Assembly: GCF_028737315.1 (NCBI RefSeq)
Contig: NZ_JAQZAO010000005.1
Span: forward strand, 248,001 to 312,000
Length of the DNA: 64,000 nucleotides
Source: Actinomycetospora lemnae
Lineage (GTDB): Bacteria; Actinomycetota; Actinomycetes; Mycobacteriales; Pseudonocardiaceae
Reading direction: 5' to 3'
In this document: piece by piece, positions 33,587 through 42,834 of the stretch
Layout of the letters: each line of letters opens with the position of its first letter
How positions within the stretch are numbered: position 1 is the first letter of the stretch
Notes under the pieces: model-generated
What the model was told of the DNA's origin: nothing
The model's input: the letters and a program-made list of their open reading frames with translations, nothing else
Database searches by the model: none
Program-made: the position numbers and the translations under genes

Positions 33587-34285
33587 ATGACCTCTCCGTA
33601 TCGGGGTACGGAGGACGCCTGGGTGATCATCCCGGTCTTCAACGAGGCGAGTGTCGTCGCCGGTGTCGTCGAGGAGGTCCTCCAGACGTTCCCCCACGTG
33701 GTCTGCGTGGACGACGGCAGCAGCGACCACTCGGTGCCGGAGATCCTCAAGACCGACGCGCACCTGGTCCGGCACCCCGTGAACCTCGGGCAGGGCGCCG
33801 CCCTGCAGACCGGGCTCGCCTACGCGCTGCGTCGCCCCGGGGCGCAGTTCTTCGTCACCTTCGACTCCGACGGCCAGCACCGCGTCGAGGACGCCCGCGC
33901 GATGCTGGACGTCGCGCGCGACGGGGACGCCGACGTCGTGCTCGGGTCCCGCTTCCTCGACCACGCCCGCGACGTGCCCGCCCTCAAGCGCCTCGTGCTC
34001 CGCACGGTGATGGCCTTCAGCGTCGCCGGGCGCCGGCTCAAGCTCACCGACGCGCACAACGGGCTGCGGGTGTTCACCCGCGCGCCGGCCCAGGACCTCC
34101 GGATCACGATGAACGGGATGGCCCACGCCTCCGAGATCGTCGCCTACCTGGCGCGGCGCCGGTGGAAGGTCGTCGAGGTGCCCGTGAGCATCCGGTACAC
34201 GGACTACTCGCGGGCCAAGGGGCAGTCCCTGCTCAACGGGGTGAACATCCTGTTCGACCTCTCGATGCGGCAGCGTGGAGCCTGA
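33587..34285 (+). CDS. GT2 polyprenyl-phosphate sugar synthase-like (DPM1-like)
   Basis: 232 residues, GT-A fold. WVIIPVFNEASVVAGVVEEV, CVDDGSSDHSVPEIL (nucleotide-binding DDGS), LGQGAALQTGLAYAL and FVTFDSDGQHRVEDARAML (metal-binding DSD) match dolichyl/polyprenyl-phosphate mannose or glucose synthases. These enzymes make the lipid-linked sugars used by GT-C transferases such as those nearby. There is no C-terminal membrane part; the neighbouring DUF2304 protein may supply the anchor. Confidence 0.88.
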   Translation: MTSPYRGTEDAWVIIPVFNEASVVAGVVEEVLQTFPHVVCVDDGSSDHSVPEILKTDAHLVRHPVNLGQGAALQTGLAYALRRPGAQFFVTFDSDGQHRVEDARAMLDVARDGDADVVLGSRFLDHARDVPALKRLVLRTVMAFSVAGRRLKLTDAHNGLRVFTRAPAQDLRITMNGMAHASEIVAYLARRRWKVVEVPVSIRYTDYSRAKGQSLLNGVNILFDLSMRQRGA

Positions 34286-34286
34286 C

Positions 34287-34703
34287 GTGCTGGTCAAACT
34301 CATCCTCATCGCGGCCGTCCTCGGCCTGTTCGTCGCGTTCCTGCGCAGCAAGCCGGGCGTGCGGATCCAGGCCGGCAAGCGGGTCGCCGTCGTTCTGTTC
34401 GCCGCCGTCAACATCTACGCGATCGTGCGGCCCGGCGACGTCAGCGCGGTCGCGAACCTCATCGGCGTCGGCCGCGGCGCGGACCTCGTCCTCTACGCGC
34501 TGGTCATCGCGTTCCTCATGGGGATGCTGAACTTCTACGTGCGCTTCAAGGCCGTGGACCAGCGGTTCACCGCGCTCGCCCGGGCCGTCGCGCTGCGCGA
34601 GGCGGAGGTCGTCAACCGGGAGCGCTTCCCGGACGACGAGCCACACGGCGCGCTGGCGGCCTCGGGGTCGGGGTCACGACCAGGTGATCCCGAGGGCTCC
34701 TAG
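34287..34703 (+). CDS. DUF2304 membrane protein
   Basis: 138 residues, three membrane helices: LVKLILIAAVLGLFVAFLRS, GKRVAVVLFAAVNIYAIVRP, LVLYALVIAFLMGMLNFYVR. A charged cytoplasmic tail follows. DUF2304 proteins regularly accompany DPM1-like GT2 genes and probably hold the synthase at the membrane. GTG 34287 has GGAG six bases upstream and follows the GT2 stop directly; GTG 34275 is an alternative that would overlap it. Confidence 0.85.
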   Translation: MLVKLILIAAVLGLFVAFLRSKPGVRIQAGKRVAVVLFAAVNIYAIVRPGDVSAVANLIGVGRGADLVLYALVIAFLMGMLNFYVRFKAVDQRFTALARAVALREAEVVNRERFPDDEPHGALAASGSGSRPGDPEGS

Positions 34704-34746
34704 CCGTGTCCGGACCGCGCGGGGTCCGGCACCGCGGGAGCCGGTC

Positions 34747-36714
34747 GTGAGCGCGGTGCGGCCGGCGAGCCCCTCCGCGGCGGTCGACGAGCGCCGCCAC
34801 GACGACCCCCGGCCCGGCCAGGCACCCGACATCCCCGGTCCCTCCGCCACGACGACCCTGCTCCGCCTCGGCGGCTCGGTGGTCGTGGCGGTCCTCGGCG
34901 CGGGCCTCACGAGCCTGGTGGTCCAGCTCGCCGTCGGACGGCTGACCATCCCGCGACCCTCGTTCGTGCCCACCGCACTGACCGCGATCTCGGTGCTGCT
35001 CACGGCCGGACTGCTCGCGCTCGTGCACGCGCGGGCGTCCCCGCGCCTGGTGGCCGCGGCCGGCGTCGTCCTGCCGGCCGCGATCACGACCGCCGCCCTG
35101 TCGTCCCTGCTGGCGGGGACCCGCTTCTACCTGTTCGGCACCGACGGCGACCAGGCCTTCCGCATGCAGTACCTGGGCCGGTTCGCGGCCTCGGCGGCGC
35201 TGGCCGACGGCAACTACGCGGACCTGCCGTCGTTCTACCCGCCCGCGTGGTTCTGGCTCGGCGGCCGCCTCGCCGACCTCACCGGCCTGCCGGCGTGGGT
35301 GGTGTACAAGCCGTACTCGATCGCGACGATGGCGGTCGCGGCGTCGCTCGCGGTGGTGCTGTGGCGCCGTGTGGTCGACGGGCGGACGGCCCTGGTGCTC
35401 GGCACCACCACGGCGGTCGTCGGCCTGCTGGTCGGCGCCTACGAGCCCTACGGCTGGATCGTCGCGGCGTGCATCCCGCCGCTGGTCGTCCTCGGGTGGC
35501 GGCTGTTCACGGAGCACGGGGCACCGCGCCCCGAGCGCGTCGCGGCGGTCGTCCTGCTCGGCGTCGTGGGCGGCGTCGCGGCGATCACCTACACGCTCTT
35601 CGCCGGCTTCTTCTTCCTCGCGCTCGGCCTGGCGGCGGTCGCGGCCGCCGCCGTCGGGGGCGGCGGGTGGCGCGCAGCTCGGGTGGTCGGCGGGCGCCTG
35701 GTCCTCGTGGTCGCGCTCACGGTCGTGCTGGCGCTGCCGGTGTGGGCCCCGTTCCTCGTCGCGGCGCTCGGCGACGGCACGGCGGGCAACGGTTCGGCGC
35801 TCTACCTGCCCGAGGTGGGCGCGATCGTCGGGACCCCGATGTTCGAGGCGTCGGTCGTCGGCGTCCTGTGCCTGGTCGGCGCGGTGTGGATCGCGGTCCG
35901 GGCCCGGCACCGGGCGGAGGCGGCGGGGCTCGCGATGGTGGCGGTGGCCGCGTACGTCTACGCCGCGCTGTCGCTCCTCGCCCTCGCGGTCGGCACGACC
36001 CTGCTGTCCTTCAAGCTCGAGTTCGTGCTGACGCTGGCGCTCGCCTGCGCCGGGGTCCTTGCCCTCGGCGAGGCCGTCGGGGTGGCGGGCCGGCGCCTCG
36101 GCGCCCGCGGCGGGCGGGACCTGCGCCGCGGCGTGGCGGTCCTCGCCGTCCTCGCGTGCGTCCACCTGGTGCAGACGCCGTCCGAGGACGTCGCGCCGCT
36201 GCTCGAGGGCGCCTTCACCGCGCGCGACGACCAGGGCGTGTCCGCCGTGGACCCCGCGCCCCGACCCGACGACCCGGGCAGCCTGCACCCGAAGCTCGCC
36301 GCGGCGATCGGCGCGCTGACGGGGCGCCCGCCGCAGGACCTCGTGGTCCTCACCGACCACTGGCCGATCATGGTCTTCGCGCCCTACCGGGGCTACCAGA
36401 CGGTCAAGCAGGAGTACGCGAACCCGCTCGCGCACTACCCGCAGCGCGACGCGGAGATCACGCGGTGGGCAGGCGCGCCGGACGCGGGCGCGCTCCGGCG
36501 GATGCTGGACGAGGGCCCGTTCCGGGCACCGGACGTCCTCGTGCTCCGGCGTGAGGACCGGGGCCTCGTCGTGACCCTCGCCGAGAACGTGTTCCCCCTC
36601 AGCGCGGGGAGCCGCTACCGGGACGTCGTCTTCGCGCCCCGGCTCTTCGACGCCCCGGGGTTCCGGCGCGCGGACGTCGGCCCGTTCACCGTCATCGCGC
36701 GGGTGTCACCGTGA
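34747..36714 (+). CDS. aftA: AftA-like arabinofuranosyltransferase
   Basis: 655 residues, GT-C fold with about 11-13 helices and a C-terminal soluble domain. FGTDGDQAFRMQYLGRFAAS, YADLPSFYPPAWFWLGGRLA and GLPAWVVYKPYSIATMAVAA correspond to the conserved first loop of AftA, the enzyme that attaches the first arabinose to the galactan chain. The C-terminal half also fits (VVLTDHWPIMVFAPYRGYQT, YANPLAHYPQR). GTG 34747 has GGGAG upstream; the frame is open to 34684. Coupled to the flippase downstream by GTGA. The assignment is family-level recognition; the exact acceptor is inferred. Confidence 0.85.
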   Translation: MSAVRPASPSAAVDERRHDDPRPGQAPDIPGPSATTTLLRLGGSVVVAVLGAGLTSLVVQLAVGRLTIPRPSFVPTALTAISVLLTAGLLALVHARASPRLVAAAGVVLPAAITTAALSSLLAGTRFYLFGTDGDQAFRMQYLGRFAASAALADGNYADLPSFYPPAWFWLGGRLADLTGLPAWVVYKPYSIATMAVAASLAVVLWRRVVDGRTALVLGTTTAVVGLLVGAYEPYGWIVAACIPPLVVLGWRLFTEHGAPRPERVAAVVLLGVVGGVAAITYTLFAGFFFLALGLAAVAAAAVGGGGWRAARVVGGRLVLVVALTVVLALPVWAPFLVAALGDGTAGNGSALYLPEVGAIVGTPMFEASVVGVLCLVGAVWIAVRARHRAEAAGLAMVAVAAYVYAALSLLALAVGTTLLSFKLEFVLTLALACAGVLALGEAVGVAGRRLGARGGRDLRRGVAVLAVLACVHLVQTPSEDVAPLLEGAFTARDDQGVSAVDPAPRPDDPGSLHPKLAAAIGALTGRPPQDLVVLTDHWPIMVFAPYRGYQTVKQEYANPLAHYPQRDAEITRWAGAPDAGALRRMLDEGPFRAPDVLVLRREDRGLVVTLAENVFPLSAGSRYRDVVFAPRLFDAPGFRRADVGPFTVIARVSP

Positions 36715-38066
36715 CGCGCGCGTCGGCCCGGGGCCGGGGCGTGGCCGCGGGCTCGCCGCCGCCCTCCGGGCGCAACTCCTGGCTGAGCTCGGGCCTGTCG
36801 CTGGCGGTCGGGCTGGGGCTGGTGGGCCTCGCCGGGTACGCCTTCGTCGCCGTCGTCGGGCGCACCTTCGCCGCCGACCCTGCCGACGTCACCGCCCTGA
36901 CCTCGGTCTACCTGCTCACCAACATCGTCGGGCCCGGCGTGTTCGTCGCCCTCGAGCAGGAGGTCAGCCGCGCGGTCTCGGAGCGGCTGGCCACCGGGCG
37001 CTCGATCGTCGCGGTGGCGCGACGCGGCGCCGTGCTGGGCGTCGGCCTGTCGGTGATCGCCGCGGCCGTCCTCGTCGCGCTGTGGTGGCCGGCGCTGGAC
37101 CGCGTGCTCAACGGCCGGCCCGGGCTCCTCGCGGCGGTCGTGGTCGCCGTCGCGGGCGCGGGCGTCGTCTACTGGTGCCGCGGGGTCTTCTCCGGCCAGC
37201 AGCGCTTCGTCGCCTACGCCGGCACGCTGCACCTCGAGGGCGGCACCCGGCTCCTCGGCATCGCGCTCCTGCTGGTGCTGGCGGCGTCGTCGCCGGTGTC
37301 CTACGCCATGGTGTTCGCGGTCGGCGCCGGGCTCGCGGGCCTGCTCATGGCGCCCGCCCTGCGGCTCGGTGAGCGTCCGGCCGTGCCCGACCCACCCGGT
37401 CCGATGGCGCGCTCGCTCGTGCTGCTCGTGAGCTCGACGCTGCTGATGCAGCTGGTCGCCAACCTCGGGCCCGTGGTCGTCGCCTACCGGATGCCCGAGC
37501 AGGCCGCGGTCGCGGGCGCGTTCGCGGCGACGTTCGTGCTCGCGCGGATCCCGCTCTTCCTCTTCGCGCCGGTCCAGGCGATGCTGCTGCCGTCGCTGAC
37601 CCGCGCGCTCACCCACGGCGACACCGCGGCGTTCCGCCGCCGGATCACCAGCACCCTGCTCGTCATCGCGGTCTTCGGCGCGGGCGGCGCGCTGCTCGGC
37701 GGCACCGTGGGCCCCTGGGCGGTGCGGGTCCTGCTCGGCGTGCCCGTCCCGCCGAGCGCGCTGGTGATCGTCGCCCTCGCCGGGGCGACGAGCCTCATGA
37801 TGGCCTGCCAGATGCTCCAGCCCGCCCTCGTCGCGGCCGGGCGTCAGCGCCGGGTGGTCGTGGCGTGGTCGGTGGGCACTCTGGTGTTCCTCGGGTTCCT
37901 CGTCGCCCCGATGGACCCGATCGCGGGCGCGGTCGTGGCCCAGCTCGTGGGCCCGGCCGTCACGGCGGCGATCGCCGGGAGCGCCCTGGTCGGGATCGCC
38001 CGCCGCCGCGACCCGCTGCCCGACGGGCCGGTGGGTCCCGAGCCCCCCACGCCGCCGGGCCCGTGA
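36711..38066 (+). CDS. Wzx/MATE-like polysaccharide flippase
   Basis: 451 residues, 12-14 membrane helices. LAVGLGLVGLAGYAFVAVVG is helix 1; VFVALEQEVSRAVSERLATG resembles the LEQELARRF segment of the flippase at 24593, so the two are paralogues. It should move a lipid-linked glycan to the outer face, where AftA and Emb act. Overlaps the aftA stop (GTGA), so it is translated with it. Confidence 0.85.
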   Translation: MTRASARGRGVAAGSPPPSGRNSWLSSGLSLAVGLGLVGLAGYAFVAVVGRTFAADPADVTALTSVYLLTNIVGPGVFVALEQEVSRAVSERLATGRSIVAVARRGAVLGVGLSVIAAAVLVALWWPALDRVLNGRPGLLAAVVVAVAGAGVVYWCRGVFSGQQRFVAYAGTLHLEGGTRLLGIALLLVLAASSPVSYAMVFAVGAGLAGLLMAPALRLGERPAVPDPPGPMARSLVLLVSSTLLMQLVANLGPVVVAYRMPEQAAVAGAFAATFVLARIPLFLFAPVQAMLLPSLTRALTHGDTAAFRRRITSTLLVIAVFGAGGALLGGTVGPWAVRVLLGVPVPPSALVIVALAGATSLMMACQMLQPALVAAGRQRRVVVAWSVGTLVFLGFLVAPMDPIAGAVVAQLVGPAVTAAIAGSALVGIARRRDPLPDGPVGPEPPTPPGP

Positions 38067-38073
38067 GCGCCGG

Positions 38074-38079
38074 TACCGT
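38074..38079 (+). promoter_or_regulatory. -10 box TACCGT for a leaderless message
   Basis: Seven bases separate the hexamer from ATG 38087, so the predicted RNA starts at the first base of a micro-ORF. Confidence 0.55.
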
Positions 38080-38086
38080 CCGGCCG

Positions 38087-38119
38087 ATGCCGCCCCCGGG
38101 GGAGTGCCAGCGCCGATGA
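38087..38119 (+). CDS. Leaderless micro-ORF coupled to a GT2 gene
   Basis: Ten codons, MPPPGECQRR, then TGA. The ATG sits exactly at the predicted RNA start, and the TGA overlaps the ATG of the next gene as ATGA. The codons also carry the GT2 ribosome site (GGGGGAG, 38098-38104), so ribosomes reading the micro-ORF would cover and then hand over to it. Leaderless upstream ORFs with this layout control downstream genes in mycobacteria. Whether the peptide or its single Cys codon matters is unknown. Confidence 0.5.
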   Translation: MPPPGECQRR

Positions 38120-39009
38120 CCGTCCACTTCGTCATCCCGTTCTACGGCCGCCCCGCGCTGCTCGTCGAGACGATCACCAGCATCTGCGCGCTGACGAACC
38201 CCGACTGGCGGCTGACGGTCATCGACGACGGCTGGCCCACGACGGAGATCCCCGACCACATCGGGGAGCTGGCGGACCCCCGCATCACCTACCGCCGCAA
38301 CGCGGAGCGCCAGGGCACCGCGGGCAACCTCTACCGCTGCCTCCAGGTCGCCGCCGAGGGGGACGCGGAGATCGTCAACTTCCTCGGCGCGGACGACCTG
38401 GTCGAGCCCGTCTACGTCGACGTCGTCGAGCAGGCCTTCGCGCGCCATCCCGACGCGGTCATGGTGCAGCCGGGCGTCACGGTGATCGACGAGGAGGGCC
38501 GCCCCGTCATGCCGCTCGGGGATCGCATCAAGCGGCTCAGCGGCCGATCGGCGCGTCGGCGCGGCGTCACGAGCGGCGAGGAGGCGGTCACCCGCCTCAT
38601 GCACGGCAACTGGCTCTACTGGCCGAGCGTGGCGCTGCGCCGCGAGGCGCTGTCGCGGACGGGGCCGTGGGTCGACGTCGACGGCATCAGCGACTTCGCG
38701 CACGCCGTCGATGTCCTGCTCGGCGGCGGGACGCTCGTCGTCGACCCGACGCCTGCGTTCCGCTACCGCCGGCACGCATCGAACGACTCCTCGACGCGGG
38801 CCGCGAGCGGCGTGCGCTGGGAGCAGGAGGACCGGTACTTCCGCCAGATCGCGGCGACGCTGCGCGACCGCGGCTGGCGACGGGCGGCACGGGCCGCCGA
38901 GCTCCACCTCAGCTCGCGGCTGCACCAGTCGCTGGTGCGGGCGAGTGCGGTGGCGGCGCGGGCGCGGAGCGCGGGGGCACGGCCCCTCGACCGAGGGAGG
39001 ACGGCATGA
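38116..39009 (+). CDS. GT2-family glycosyltransferase
   Basis: 297 residues. HFVIPFYGRPALLVETITSI, VIDDGWPTTEIPDHIG, RQGTAGNLYRC and FLGADDLVEPVYVDVVEQAF (DxD-like GADD) give a GT-A fold, with the donor region GNWLYWPSVALRREAL. It probably adds a sugar to an envelope polysaccharide or glycolipid. The strong ribosome site lies 12 bases before ATG 38116, a long gap that may reflect coupling to the micro-ORF. Coupled to the next gene by ATGA. Confidence 0.84.
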   Translation: MTVHFVIPFYGRPALLVETITSICALTNPDWRLTVIDDGWPTTEIPDHIGELADPRITYRRNAERQGTAGNLYRCLQVAAEGDAEIVNFLGADDLVEPVYVDVVEQAFARHPDAVMVQPGVTVIDEEGRPVMPLGDRIKRLSGRSARRRGVTSGEEAVTRLMHGNWLYWPSVALRREALSRTGPWVDVDGISDFAHAVDVLLGGGTLVVDPTPAFRYRRHASNDSSTRAASGVRWEQEDRYFRQIAATLRDRGWRRAARAAELHLSSRLHQSLVRASAVAARARSAGARPLDRGRTA

Positions 39010-39803
39010 CCTCGTCAGCCGGGTCGTCGGAGCCGGCGGGGACGCCGGAGCTGCCGGAGTACGAGCGGCAGACCCTGCGGATGGCCGAGCGCGAGGCCCT
39101 GGCCGCGGGCTTCGTGCAGCAGATCGAGCTCACGGTGGGTCCCCTGCTCGCACGGCCGATGGCCGAGTGCGCGGTGCTCGACATCGGGTGTGGCTACGGG
39201 CACAGCCTCGTGGAGTGGTCGGGGCGGGCCCGGTCGGCGGTGGGCATCGAACCGAGCCCGGGGCTCGCGCAGTACGCCCGCGAGCTCGTCGCCGAGCGCG
39301 GCGCGGACAACGTGACCGTGCGCGAGGGCCCGGTCGGCGAGCTCGAGGACGTCGAGGCCTTCGACGTCGCCGTCCTGGACAACGTGCTCGAGCACATCGA
39401 CGACCAGCCCGACGCCCTGCACCGCCTCGGCCGGGCCCTGCGCGTCGGGGGCGTCGCCTACATCCTCGTGCCGAACCGGCTCTGGCCGATCGAGGCCCAC
39501 TACGGCCTGCCGTTCCTGAGCTACCTGCCCGTCCCGCTGGCCGACCGCTACCTGCAGCTGACGGGGCGCGGGACGAGCTACCAGGACGCGAGCTACGCGC
39601 CCACCGTCGGGCGCCTGCGGAAGCTCTTCGCCGCACGTCCCGAGCTCGAGTGGCGGCTGACGCTGCCCGGGGACGTCTCGCTGGCCGAGGGCGGGGACAG
39701 CCCGCTCTACCGCTACGGGGTGGCGGCGCTGCGGCGCTTCCCCGCGCTGTGGTGGATCTCGAAGTCGCTGCTGGTGGTCGTCGAGAAGCGCGCGACGACC
39801 TGA
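39006..39803 (+). CDS. SAM-dependent methyltransferase
   Basis: 265 residues. VLDIGCGYGHSLVEWSGRAR, VGIEPSPGLAQYARELVAER, DVAVLDNVLEHIDDQPDALH and LRVGGVAYILVPNRLWPIEA form the SAM fold. The long C-terminal part (LPFLSYLPVPLADRYLQLTG) resembles methyltransferases tied to lipid or polysaccharide decoration. The ATG overlaps the preceding glycosyltransferase stop. Confidence 0.83.
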   Translation: MTSSAGSSEPAGTPELPEYERQTLRMAEREALAAGFVQQIELTVGPLLARPMAECAVLDIGCGYGHSLVEWSGRARSAVGIEPSPGLAQYARELVAERGADNVTVREGPVGELEDVEAFDVAVLDNVLEHIDDQPDALHRLGRALRVGGVAYILVPNRLWPIEAHYGLPFLSYLPVPLADRYLQLTGRGTSYQDASYAPTVGRLRKLFAARPELEWRLTLPGDVSLAEGGDSPLYRYGVAALRRFPALWWISKSLLVVVEKRATT

Positions 39804-39868
39804 CGGGCGGCGCGTCCGGGCAGACACGCTGTGTCGCACCCCTGACCGGATCGTCACCGCGCGCGAAC

Positions 39869-39874
39869 TAGCAT
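39869..39874 (+). promoter_or_regulatory. -10 box TAGCAT, leaderless arrangement
   Basis: Eight bases before ATG 39883. A small GACAC/GTGTC stem at 39823-39835 lies upstream and could end the previous transcript or be an operator. Confidence 0.55.
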
Positions 39875-39882
39875 TGTCCGGT

Positions 39883-40803
39883 ATGCGCGGTCGCCTGGAA
39901 CGAGCTCTGCAGCGTCACCCGGCCGTGATGGAGCGCCTCCGCCGGCTCCTGGTGGAGAACCAGACGTTCGCCGACGTGATGTGGGTGGTTCGCGGTCGCC
40001 AGGTGGCGGTGCTGGACTACCCGGTCCGGCAGCGGCCGCGCTACGTGCAGGGCGCGGCGCCGCACCCCGGGCTCCACGCGCTCATCAGCCGCAACGACGA
40101 GGCGTACGCGGACCTCCTGGACCGGGGCCGCAAGTACCACGAGGCGCTCGCCGCGATCCCGGTGCGCTCCCCCGAGGTCACCAGCGGCCCGACCTGGATC
40201 AACGGTTGGCTGCCGCCGATGGACATGGTCGTCAACTACACGCTGCTCGCCGAGGAGCGGCCGGCGCGGTACGTCGAGATCGGTTCCGGTGAGTCGACGA
40301 AGCTCGCGCGCCGCGCCATCACCGACGGCGGGCTGCGCACGGAGCTGACCTCGATCGACCCGCACCCGCGCGCCGAGGTCGACCCGCTGTGCGACCGCGT
40401 CGTGCGCACGACGCTCGAGGACTCCGACCTCTCGATCTTCGACGAGGTCGGGGCGGGCGACGTCGTGTTCTTCGACGGGTCGCACCGCAGCTTCATGAAC
40501 TCCGACGTCACGGTGTTCTTCCTGGAGGTCCTGCCCAACCTGCCCCGCGGCGTGACCGTCGGCCTGCACGACATCGAGCTCCCGTGGGACTACCCCGCGT
40601 CCTGGGCTCAGCGCTTCTACAACGAGCAGTACCTGCTCGCCGTCCACCTGCTCACCCGCGACGACCCGGCGTCGATCGTCCTGCCGGTCCGCTACGTCGC
40701 GGACACGCCGGCCCTGGCCGAGATCACCAGGGACCTGTGGCGCGATCCGCGCCTGGCCGAGCTCCCCAGGCCCGTCGGCGGCGGCTTCTGGTTCCGGACC
40801 TGA
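39883..40803 (+). CDS. Class I methyltransferase (Methyltransf_24-like)
   Basis: 306 residues. YVEIGSGESTKLARRAITDG is the SAM loop, TSIDPHPRAEVDPLCDRVV the second strand, and VVFFDGSHRSFMNSDVTVFF plus GLHDIELPWDYP form the catalytic face seen in cephalosporin hydroxylase/TylF-like sugar O-methyltransferases. The ATG eight bases after a -10 box argues for a leaderless message, so TTG 39874 is not used. It converges on the DUF6541 gene. Confidence 0.82.
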   Translation: MRGRLERALQRHPAVMERLRRLLVENQTFADVMWVVRGRQVAVLDYPVRQRPRYVQGAAPHPGLHALISRNDEAYADLLDRGRKYHEALAAIPVRSPEVTSGPTWINGWLPPMDMVVNYTLLAEERPARYVEIGSGESTKLARRAITDGGLRTELTSIDPHPRAEVDPLCDRVVRTTLEDSDLSIFDEVGAGDVVFFDGSHRSFMNSDVTVFFLEVLPNLPRGVTVGLHDIELPWDYPASWAQRFYNEQYLLAVHLLTRDDPASIVLPVRYVADTPALAEITRDLWRDPRLAELPRPVGGGFWFRT

Positions 40804-40826
40804 CGGGTCCTGCCCCACGGTCCTGC

Positions 40827-42776
40827 TCAGCCGGCGCGCTCCAGCCGGTAGATGGCGAAGTCCGGGTTCGTGTAGACGACCTGCAGCTCCCGGACCCGCG
40901 CCAGGTCGTCCAGCCCGGGCTGGCGCGAGGCGTCCTCGCGCAGGAAGCCACGGCCCAGCACCACCCAGCGCACGTCGAGCCGGGAGACCGCCGCCTGCAC
41001 CGCGGGGTCGGTGTCGTAGTCGTCGAACCGAGCCGCGAGCAGGCGCGCGTCCGGATCGACGAGCGACTGGTTGTAGTGGCCCGCCACCGGCAGCGCGCCA
41101 CCGAGGGCGTACATCCAGACCGAGCCGTCGCCCTGGTCGTTCATGACCCGCTCACCGGGCCGGACCAGGCCGCCGAGCACCCGCAGGCCCTCGACCTCGG
41201 CCGACGAGAGCGCCGGGCCCTCGCCGGTGTTCTTGGCCATCAGGGCCTGGTTGCGGGCCAGGTAGTCGCCGCCGGTGAGCCCCACCAGCGCGACGAGGAG
41301 CAGGCCTGCCACCGACGCCCCGATGACGACGTCGTACCGGCGCGCGGCCAGTCCGGGGACCAGCCGGTGCGCGAGGCCGATCCCGGCGTCGTGGACCTGC
41401 TGCAGCCCGTGCCCCGCGAGCATCGCGAGCGGGATGGTGGCGATGCCGATGAGCCGGAAGCTGTCGTTCCACCACGGCCGCGTGACGGCCTCGACGACGG
41501 GCGCGTCGCTGGCGAAGGCGGCCACGAACAGGCCCACGAACAGCAGTCCGGGCAGGACGATCCAGCGCAGGGCGTCGAGCCGCAGCCAGCACAGCGCGCC
41601 GAGCAGGAGCAGCAGCACGAACCACACCTGGACGGTGTCGGAGGCGTGGCTGAACAGCAGCGCCTCGCCGAGGCCGGTGGCCGCCGACCCCGCGGCGGGC
41701 CAGTCGGTGGACGCCTCGCCGACGCTGCGCAGCGAGCGCAGGAGGTGCGGCAGGAGCGCCACCACGGCGACGACCGCGGCGATGGCCAGGGAGGCGAGGT
41801 CGGCGGGGACGCGGCGCGGTGCGCGCAGCCAGGAGGACGCGAGCATCGCCGCGGCGAACAGCGCGGCCGCGATGAACGCGCCGGGGTGCAGCGCGTAGAG
41901 ACCACACGCGCCGAGGGCGAGCGGCACGAGCGTCGGCAGTCGCCGCGGCACCCGGGGCGCGGCGAGGTACTCGGTCAGCACGACGAGCAGCGCGGGGATG
42001 AGCGCCACGCCCACCGCGAAGGGCAGGAGCGGCCCCCGCCAGAGCATGTCGTAGAACGAGGAGATGCCGACGGCGATCACGGCCGACGCGGCCGCGAGCA
42101 GGCCCCGCGAGCCGAGCCGGTGGCACAGCGCGGCGATCGAGAGCGCCAGGATGCCGGGGATCAGCAGGGTGTGGGCGTTGAGGATCGACGGGACGTCGCG
42201 GCCGGTGAGGTCGCTGATCGTCGCGCCGATCAGGTGGTAGGCGTTCGGGTAGTACTGGGGCGGCGCGCTGCCGTACCAGTTGATCTGGCTCATCCCCGTC
42301 AGGCCGCCGTCGCCGGTGCGGGCGATCCAGGCGACGCCGTTGGCGTGGAAGGCGGCGTCCCAGTCCTGGGGGATGGTGGTCATCCGGCCGAAACCGCCGA
42401 GGACCGCACCGGCGCCGAAGAGGGCGGCGAACGCGACGGCCAGCCCGACGCCGATCGTCGTCACGCGTGACCAGGCGGAGCGCACGACGTCGTCGGGGTC
42501 GGCCCAGCGTCGGGTGAGGCGCCGGACGCCGAAGCCGAGCAGCGCGGCGAGCACGGCGGCCACGACCAGGCTCAGCGGGCTCCACGGCAGACCGAGTCCC
42601 GAGCCGACCGGCCCGGCGACGCCCGCGATGCCGTAGGTGGCGAGCGGTGCGACGGCCAGCGCGGTCCAGCCGCGGCTGCCCGAGGCGAGCAGCGCGCCGA
42701 GACCGGGGAGCCACAGCACGACGACGTAGAGGAGGACGAGACCGACGTCCCCCCACGTCACCAGGGGAAACGTCAT
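40827..42776 (-). CDS. DUF6541-type polytopic membrane protein
   Basis: 649 residues, about 14 helices and a C-terminal outside domain. A GT-C-like first loop, TTIPQDWDAAFHANGVAWIA, with INWYGSAPPQYYPNAYHLIG, suggests a polyprenyl-phosphate sugar transferase. The tail (VMNDQGDGSVWMYALGG, RWVVLGRGFLRED) resembles uncharacterised actinobacterial envelope proteins now grouped as DUF6541. ATG after GAGGAGGAACG, and a TACGCT -10 at 42806-42811 gives its own promoter although the same-strand genes are close. Confidence 0.8.
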   Translation of the reverse strand: MTFPLVTWGDVGLVLLYVVVLWLPGLGALLASGSRGWTALAVAPLATYGIAGVAGPVGSGLGLPWSPLSLVVAAVLAALLGFGVRRLTRRWADPDDVVRSAWSRVTTIGVGLAVAFAALFGAGAVLGGFGRMTTIPQDWDAAFHANGVAWIARTGDGGLTGMSQINWYGSAPPQYYPNAYHLIGATISDLTGRDVPSILNAHTLLIPGILALSIAALCHRLGSRGLLAAASAVIAVGISSFYDMLWRGPLLPFAVGVALIPALLVVLTEYLAAPRVPRRLPTLVPLALGACGLYALHPGAFIAAALFAAAMLASSWLRAPRRVPADLASLAIAAVVAVVALLPHLLRSLRSVGEASTDWPAAGSAATGLGEALLFSHASDTVQVWFVLLLLLGALCWLRLDALRWIVLPGLLFVGLFVAAFASDAPVVEAVTRPWWNDSFRLIGIATIPLAMLAGHGLQQVHDAGIGLAHRLVPGLAARRYDVVIGASVAGLLLVALVGLTGGDYLARNQALMAKNTGEGPALSSAEVEGLRVLGGLVRPGERVMNDQGDGSVWMYALGGALPVAGHYNQSLVDPDARLLAARFDDYDTDPAVQAAVSRLDVRWVVLGRGFLREDASRQPGLDDLARVRELQVVYTNPDFAIYRLERAG

Positions 42777-42834
42777 CGTTCCTCCTCGGGCTCCGGGCTG
42801 CGGCCAGCGTAGGAGAACCGCGGGCGCACCTGGC

